Shown here piece after piece: positions 6,163 to 11,035 of a DNA stretch of 11,035 bases (within the stretch, counting starts at the first letter, position 1; each line of letters starts with the position of its first letter). This DNA comes from an uncultured Prevotella sp. GTDB lineage: Bacteria > Bacteroidota > Bacteroidia > Bacteroidales > Bacteroidaceae. The stretch covers positions 1 to 11,035 of the forward strand of contig CAKQFF010000052.1 in NCBI GenBank assembly GCA_934230685.1, written 5' to 3'. Both the position numbers and the translations under genes were made by a program. The notes under the pieces were generated by a model. It made no database searches. It was not told where the DNA came from and was given only the letters and a program-made list of their open reading frames with translations.

Positions 6163-7647
6163 TTATTTCACCCAACCTTCATACTCAAACTTGCACGACT
6201 TGTAGCGGTCGTTCATCTTGATGTATGTTGTCTTGATCTTGTCGACAACCCACTGGTGGAGGAAATCGGCACGTTGCTTTTGCAACACCACATTCTTCAT
6301 CACCTGGTAGTCTTCGGTTATGTTGGCGCGATGGGCTGGTGTGCGGCTCTTCAGTTTAACGATAGCCACAACAGTCTTGCCCTTCTCGTTAATCATTCGG
6401 AAAGCGTTTGACACATCACCTACCTCCATCTTCTCAACTTCGCGAGCCACCTCGGTAGGCAGGTCTTTCATCTGGAAGCGCGATGTGCGTCCTTCCTCGC
6501 TGTTGAACGACATCAGACCGTGGTTGTTGCGTGTGTCCTTATCGTCGGATGCAAACGTAGCTGCCTCCTCAAACTTATATTTTCCGCTGCGGATTTCTGT
6601 GGCAAGTGAGTCAAGACGCAAGCGCATAGAGTCGGTAGCTTCCTCAGATACATGCGGGACGCGAAGTATATGACGCACCTTGATTTTATCACCACGCTTG
6701 TCGATGAGCTGAATGATGTGGAAACCATATTCCGACTCTACAATCTTCGAGATCTTCTTTGGATCGGTGAGGTTGAAAGCCACGGCAGCAAACGCAGGGT
6801 CGAGCATACCACGACCTACATAGTCCATCTCTCCACCCTGGCGAGCCGAACCTGGGTCTTCGGAATAGAGACGTGCGAGAGTTGCAAAAGAAGTCTCACC
6901 ACTATTCACACGCTCTGTATATTCGCGAAGCTCATTCTTCACGCGATTGATTTCCTCCTGGGCGATTTTGGGCTGACGTGTAATGATTTCCACCTCTACC
7001 TCAGTTGGCACAAAAGGAATGCTATCCTCAGGCATATTGCGGAAATAGTTGCGCACATCAGAAGGTGTGACACTTATGTCGTGCACAAGCTTCTCCTTCA
7101 TAGCCTGGATGAGCTGGTTGTTCTTGAAATCATCATGGAGCTGAGAGCGCATCTGAGACACAGTCATCTTCTTGTACTCCTCAAGTTTCTCACGCGAGCC
7201 AGCCTGCTGAATCCAGCGGTTAATCTGCATATCAATGTTTTGAGCTATCTCCGCCTCAGTAACCTCTATAGAGTCAATCTCTGCCTGATGCAAAAAGAGC
7301 TTCTGCACAGCTATCTGCTCAGGTATTGCACAATCAGGATTGCCGTGCCAGTCGATGCCTTCTGCCTCACCCTGAAGGCGCATCATCTCGACATCCGACT
7401 TAAGTATTGGCTGATCGCCAACTACCCATATCACCTCATCCACGACACTGTGCTCGGGAGCAGCTGTCTCTTCTTCCGAACCGTCAACAACGGGTCGCGA
7501 CTCCGACAGCTCAGGCAGTGTGACAGCTGTATTGGTGGTGTCGCTTGCAAAATGTCTATTGCCCGACATACGACCTGCACTGGCACCAATGCCCGCACAA
7601 ATCATCAAAGCTATCAAGGCTATAGTAAATTTGTTTTGTTTGTTCAT
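6163..7647 (-). CDS. SurA-like periplasmic peptidyl-prolyl isomerase/chaperone with two parvulin domains
   Basis: This 494-residue protein has a signal peptide at about residues 1-25 and an acidic, low-complexity linker (36-66). The SurA N-domain follows, beginning VDEVIWVVGDQPILKSDVE (69-87) and running to about 200. Two parvulin domains follow: 215-320, including YSEDPGSARQGGEMDYVGRG and YGFHIIQL, and 322-435, starting KIKVRHILRV. The C-terminal helix (445-475) would pack back on the N-domain as in E. coli SurA (428 residues). The expected role is chaperoning unfolded outer-membrane proteins across the periplasm. Domain 1 lacks the leading HIL histidine, and domain 2 lacks the closing GFH motif, so isomerase activity is uncertain. 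It follows another parvulin gene by 72 bases and precedes the OstA-like gene, with the ATG of that gene 34 bases away. The name surA is not given because orthology is not proven. Confidence 0.92.
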   Translation of the reverse strand: MNKQNKFTIALIALMICAGIGASAGRMSGNRHFASDTTNTAVTLPELSESRPVVDGSEEETAAPEHSVVDEVIWVVGDQPILKSDVEMMRLQGEAEGIDWHGNPDCAIPEQIAVQKLFLHQAEIDSIEVTEAEIAQNIDMQINRWIQQAGSREKLEEYKKMTVSQMRSQLHDDFKNNQLIQAMKEKLVHDISVTPSDVRNYFRNMPEDSIPFVPTEVEVEIITRQPKIAQEEINRVKNELREYTERVNSGETSFATLARLYSEDPGSARQGGEMDYVGRGMLDPAFAAVAFNLTDPKKISKIVESEYGFHIIQLIDKRGDKIKVRHILRVPHVSEEATDSMRLRLDSLATEIRSGKYKFEEAATFASDDKDTRNNHGLMSFNSEEGRTSRFQMKDLPTEVAREVEKMEVGDVSNAFRMINEKGKTVVAIVKLKSRTPAHRANITEDYQVMKNVVLQKQRADFLHQWVVDKIKTTYIKMNDRYKSCKFEYEGWVK

Positions 7648-7684
7648 CTAATATCTTTTCTTCTGTATTTATTTGTGAATATGT

Positions 7685-7728
7685 CTTTTTCAGTGATTTA
7701 TTCGCTGAATACTACTTTTTCAATGATT
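7685..7728. repeat. Imperfect direct repeat at the parvulin/SurA-like junction
   Basis: CTTTTTCAGTGATT (7685-7698) recurs as CTTTTTCAATGATT (7715-7728) with one difference. The second copy covers the last codons and stop of the parvulin gene, and the first lies in the 72-base spacer. It looks like a small local duplication of the gene end. Confidence 0.6.
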
Positions 7729-9144
7729 GTTCACTGTTGCAAGAGCCTCCTGATTGAGCACAACAGGATACTGACGACGCAAGTCTTCTATCCATTGCTT
7801 TTCAAGTTGCTCCTGATAGTCGGCTACAACAAGCTCGCGAACATCGCCAAATTCCTTGGGTTTCTTCATAACTGTGCCATAAACGGCAGAGTAGCTGTAG
7901 TCTTTAGGAGCATTGTAAACAGTGTCTTTCTTGAATACTTCGCGATCGACAAGGGCGTTGTCTCCCTTCTTGAAAATGCCCTTCACCACCTTGATGCGCA
8001 AGGTTGAGTCATTGAACTGCTTGCGCAAGGTTTCTGCCCAATCATCAAAAGCAATATTCTTGAGCGAAAGCTTCACAGCCTCCACATCGGCAGCATCCTT
8101 ACAGTTGTAGGCAATGCCCTTGAAGCGTGGCTCTGTCCAGGCATAACGCTTACGGTTTTTCTTGAAGTAAGCAGCAAGAGCATTGTCGTCCTTGGCAGCC
8201 TTCTCCCAAACCATACGGTTGGAAATCTCGTAAAGCAGAAGTCCGTCGTGATATTCGCGAATGAGATTGCGCAAAGCAGGATCTTTGGCAGCAAGCTCGT
8301 CGGCACGGTTATTCAGCAAAGACTCTGCTGTGGTCTTAGGCACGGATGCCTTAGCAATAGAGTCGAGTTTCTGCGAGATGATGCGCTCGCGAAGTCCACG
8401 CTGGTCGATAAAGCGTCGGATATCAGCACGCACAGAATCATAGGGGAAGAAATTCTGCTTTGCCATAAGCTTTACGATATGGTAGCCAAATGGCGAGAGG
8501 AAGGGTTTTGATATTTCACCAGGCTTCATCGAGAACACCTGATTCTCAAATTCCTTTACTGTCTGTCCCTTCTGAATCCACGACAAGTCACCACCACGTC
8601 GGGCAGATGCTTTGTCGTCAGAGAGTCGAGTTGCAAGGTCGGCAAAGTCGGCACCCTTCTCCAATGCTGTATATATTGAGTCGGCACGCAACTTTGCAGC
8701 ATCTTGCTCTGCCTGCGTAGCCTTTTGGTTTATCATAACAAGTATGTGGGCGGCATGAGCCAGTCCACCGTTTGCATCCACACGTGTCTGTGTGTCCTTG
8801 TAAATTCTCTTCGCCTCGTTCTCAACATCATTGTCGTTGATGAACGTAGGACGCACCTGCTGGTCGCGATACATCAGAAACTCTTTGCGAAACGCACTTG
8901 TCGTATCAATGCCCGCAGCTTCGGCTGCAAGCACCTTAAGCTTATAGTTTACGAAAAGCGGAACGTACTCTTCGACGTTCTTCTTGTCGACAACAGTTTC
9001 AGAGTTGTTCTTGTTGTAAGAATATTCAAATTCTGAGCGCAGCACCGGTTTCCCGTTGATGGTCATTACTACTGGGTCGGTGGTTTGCGCGCCTGCATAG
9101 CTTGCAGCAATAAGCAGGGCAGCCAACAGTGATTTAAATTTCAT
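7720..9144 (-). CDS. Periplasmic parvulin-type peptidyl-prolyl cis-trans isomerase
   Basis: This is a 474-residue protein starting at the ATG at 9142-9144. The frame extends upstream to 9204, but the chosen Met gives a clean signal peptide (MKFKSLLAALLIAASYAGA, cleavage near 19/20), whereas the longer form buries it. Residues 23-120 form a SurA/PpiD-like helical N-domain (VVMTINGKPVLRSEFEY). The parvulin domain spans about 128-230, from HAAHILVMI through SDDKASARRGGDLSWIQKG to SPFGYHIVKLM. Both histidine motifs are present, so it is probably catalytically intact. The C-terminal 240 residues hold a second, poorly conserved repeat-like region (YAWTEPRFKGIAY at 334-346). It probably helps outer-membrane protein folding alongside the SurA-like protein encoded next. 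It is the first gene of the envelope run and lies 186 bases after guaB. No perfect TAnnTTTG box precedes it; ATAAAATA at 9156-9163 is the nearest AT-rich candidate. Confidence 0.9.
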   Translation of the reverse strand: MKFKSLLAALLIAASYAGAQTTDPVVMTINGKPVLRSEFEYSYNKNNSETVVDKKNVEEYVPLFVNYKLKVLAAEAAGIDTTSAFRKEFLMYRDQQVRPTFINDNDVENEAKRIYKDTQTRVDANGGLAHAAHILVMINQKATQAEQDAAKLRADSIYTALEKGADFADLATRLSDDKASARRGGDLSWIQKGQTVKEFENQVFSMKPGEISKPFLSPFGYHIVKLMAKQNFFPYDSVRADIRRFIDQRGLRERIISQKLDSIAKASVPKTTAESLLNNRADELAAKDPALRNLIREYHDGLLLYEISNRMVWEKAAKDDNALAAYFKKNRKRYAWTEPRFKGIAYNCKDAADVEAVKLSLKNIAFDDWAETLRKQFNDSTLRIKVVKGIFKKGDNALVDREVFKKDTVYNAPKDYSYSAVYGTVMKKPKEFGDVRELVVADYQEQLEKQWIEDLRRQYPVVLNQEALATVNNH

Positions 9145-9178
9145 TTCAGTGTATGATAAAATACGTATATATTTAAAT

Positions 9179-9246
9179 AGGTGAAGCAATGGCATGGGGC
9201 ACAACCCTTATAGAAAAAGGGGCGGGGCCGAGCCATTGCTTTATTT
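9179..9246 (-). repeat. Nested inverted repeat with a GC-rich core between guaB and the parvulin gene
   Basis: The arms AAGCAATGGC (9184-9193) and GCCATTGCTT (9232-9241) match perfectly over 10 bp. They enclose a 38-base core that holds a second inverted repeat, CCCTT/AAGGG (9204-9208 and 9217-9221 approximately), and three G4 runs on the plus strand (9196-9199, 9219-9222, 9224-9227). The core stands out from the AT-rich surroundings. On the plus strand the outer stem can extend to 9179/9246 with G-U pairs. It lies 35 bases before the parvulin start and could be an attenuator, a structured leader, or part of the guaB 3' end. Confidence 0.6.
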
Positions 9247-9261
9247 CAATTTACAATCAAA

Positions 9262-9288
9262 AATTACGGCTTGCTTTTATAAGAAGCC
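9262..9288 (-). terminator. Possible intrinsic terminator after guaB
   Basis: On the minus strand a stem of eight pairs with one bulged base (9268-9276 with 9281-9288, loop of four) is followed by GTAATTTTTG. It lies 42 bases beyond the guaB stop. The T stretch is short and starts a few bases late, so termination may be partial and allow read-through into the parvulin genes. Confidence 0.4.
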
Positions 9289-9298
9289 TTCTGAATTA

Positions 9299-9327
9299 TC
9301 AATTGTCAATTGTCAATTTCTCAATTG
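9299..9327. repeat. TCAATTN heptad tandem repeat
   Basis: TCAATTG occurs at 9299-9305 and 9306-9312, TCAATTT at 9313-9319, then a single C and TCAATTG at 9321-9327, ending three bases before the guaB stop codon complement. The unit is internally palindromic (CAATTG). A similar pair of units appears at 6134-6147. Confidence 0.75.
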
Positions 9328-9330
9328 TCT

Positions 9331-10851
<1,521 letters not shown>

Positions 10852-10888
10852 TCAATCATGGGCATGTTATCACGACTTTATTTCCGAT

Positions 10889-10904
10889 GTTAATGCAAAT
10901 TAAC
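10889..10904. promoter_or_regulatory. Palindrome upstream of guaB, possible operator
   Basis: GTTAAT-GCAA-ATTAAC is a perfect 6-bp inverted repeat with a four-base centre, about 50 bases upstream of the guaB -7 box. The shape fits a dimeric regulator site, but AT-rich palindromes of this length also arise by chance, and no regulator is encoded nearby. Confidence 0.3.
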
Positions 10905-10960
10905 GACTAATGGACATAAGCAACTGTGATAAACCGGAATTATAGAAATGTATAGACAAT

Positions 10961-10997
10961 AAAAAAAGGTCTCCAAAGTCGTTAGACCTTGAAGACC
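10961..10997 (-). terminator. Intrinsic terminator of the rRNA operon
   Basis: On the minus strand a 13-bp stem (10985-10997 with 10968-10980, two G-U pairs) closes the loop TAAC (10981-10984 complement) and is followed directly by seven Ts (10961-10967). It begins about ten bases after the 5S rRNA 3' end, which is the expected position for ending rRNA transcription before guaB. Confidence 0.92.
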
Positions 10998-11007
10998 CAA
11001 GTAAAAG

Positions 11008-11035
11008 AAGGCAGCCACCTACTCTCCCGCATTGC
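11008..11035 (-). rRNA. rrf: 5S ribosomal RNA, 3' end only (cut by window edge)
   Basis: The minus strand reads GCAATGCGGGAGAGTAGGT, then GGCTGCCTTC. This is the conserved 3' part of bacterial 5S rRNA: the GCGGGAGAGTAGGT block is the end of helix IV and loop E, and the last bases form the 3' side of helix I. The rest of the gene, and presumably the 23S and 16S genes, lie beyond 11035. The exact 3' end is uncertain by a few bases. Confidence 0.85.

Noticed and set aside
6652..8007. A 451-codon open frame on the plus strand, opposite the SurA-like and parvulin genes.
   Set aside because: It lies antisense to two well-supported genes, crosses their spacer, has no recognisable domain and is rich in Leu/His/Cys as expected of a shadow frame.
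9145..9204. An N-terminal extension of the parvulin protein by 20 residues.
   Set aside because: The extension would precede and mask a clean signal peptide that starts at the ATG at 9144, and it overlaps part of the inverted repeat.
9196..9227. A G-quadruplex in the GC-rich core of the nested repeat.
   Set aside because: Only three runs of four Gs are present, with a long first loop of 19 bases, so the canonical four-run motif is not met.

Overview
The window looks like a chromosomal segment from a member of the Bacteroidetes, most likely order Bacteroidales and close to Prevotella or Bacteroides; the species cannot be fixed from the sequence alone. The signs are: promoter -7 boxes of the Bacteroidetes form TAnnTTTG instead of TATAAT, no strong Shine-Dalgarno sequences, an OstA-like protein and paired parvulin chaperones of the kind these bacteria carry, a PF13568-type outer-membrane barrel, and a 5S rRNA 3' end (GCGGGAGAGTAGGT). 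Coding density is high, no intergenic gap exceeds 300 bases, and I see no phage, transposon, CRISPR or tRNA.

Layout from left to right. Positions 22-1126 (minus) hold a translationally coupled pair: a degenerate methyltransferase-like protein followed by a PduO-type cobalamin adenosyltransferase. Positions 1262-2404 (plus) hold two tandem short-chain chromate-transporter (CHR) proteins with a promoter in front and a strong intrinsic terminator whose stem begins inside the second gene. Positions 2454-3149 (minus) encode a secreted outer-membrane beta-barrel protein. Positions 3281-9144 (minus) are a co-oriented envelope run, in transcription order: a parvulin foldase, a SurA-like double-parvulin chaperone, an OstA/LptA-like LPS-transport protein and a GT4 glycosyltransferase. 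Positions 9331-10809 (minus) encode IMP dehydrogenase (guaB). The right end is the 3' tip of a 5S rRNA gene (minus) with its terminator, so guaB lies just downstream of an rRNA operon.

The envelope run makes functional sense. Parvulin/SurA chaperones escort outer-membrane proteins through the periplasm, LptA/OstA proteins bridge lipopolysaccharide across it, the glycosyltransferase probably modifies a surface glycan, and the next gene is an outer-membrane barrel. GuaB supplies GMP, which suits its place beside an rRNA operon, but whether they are co-regulated is inference.

I did not find a convincing new multi-gene system. The best leads are small: a nested inverted repeat between guaB and the parvulin genes, complementary loss of histidine motifs in the two parvulin domains of the SurA-like protein, a possibly leaderless and degenerate methyltransferase-like gene coupled to the adenosyltransferase, interleaved inverted repeats with pseudoknot order after the glycosyltransferase, and TCAATTN heptad repeats in two spacers.
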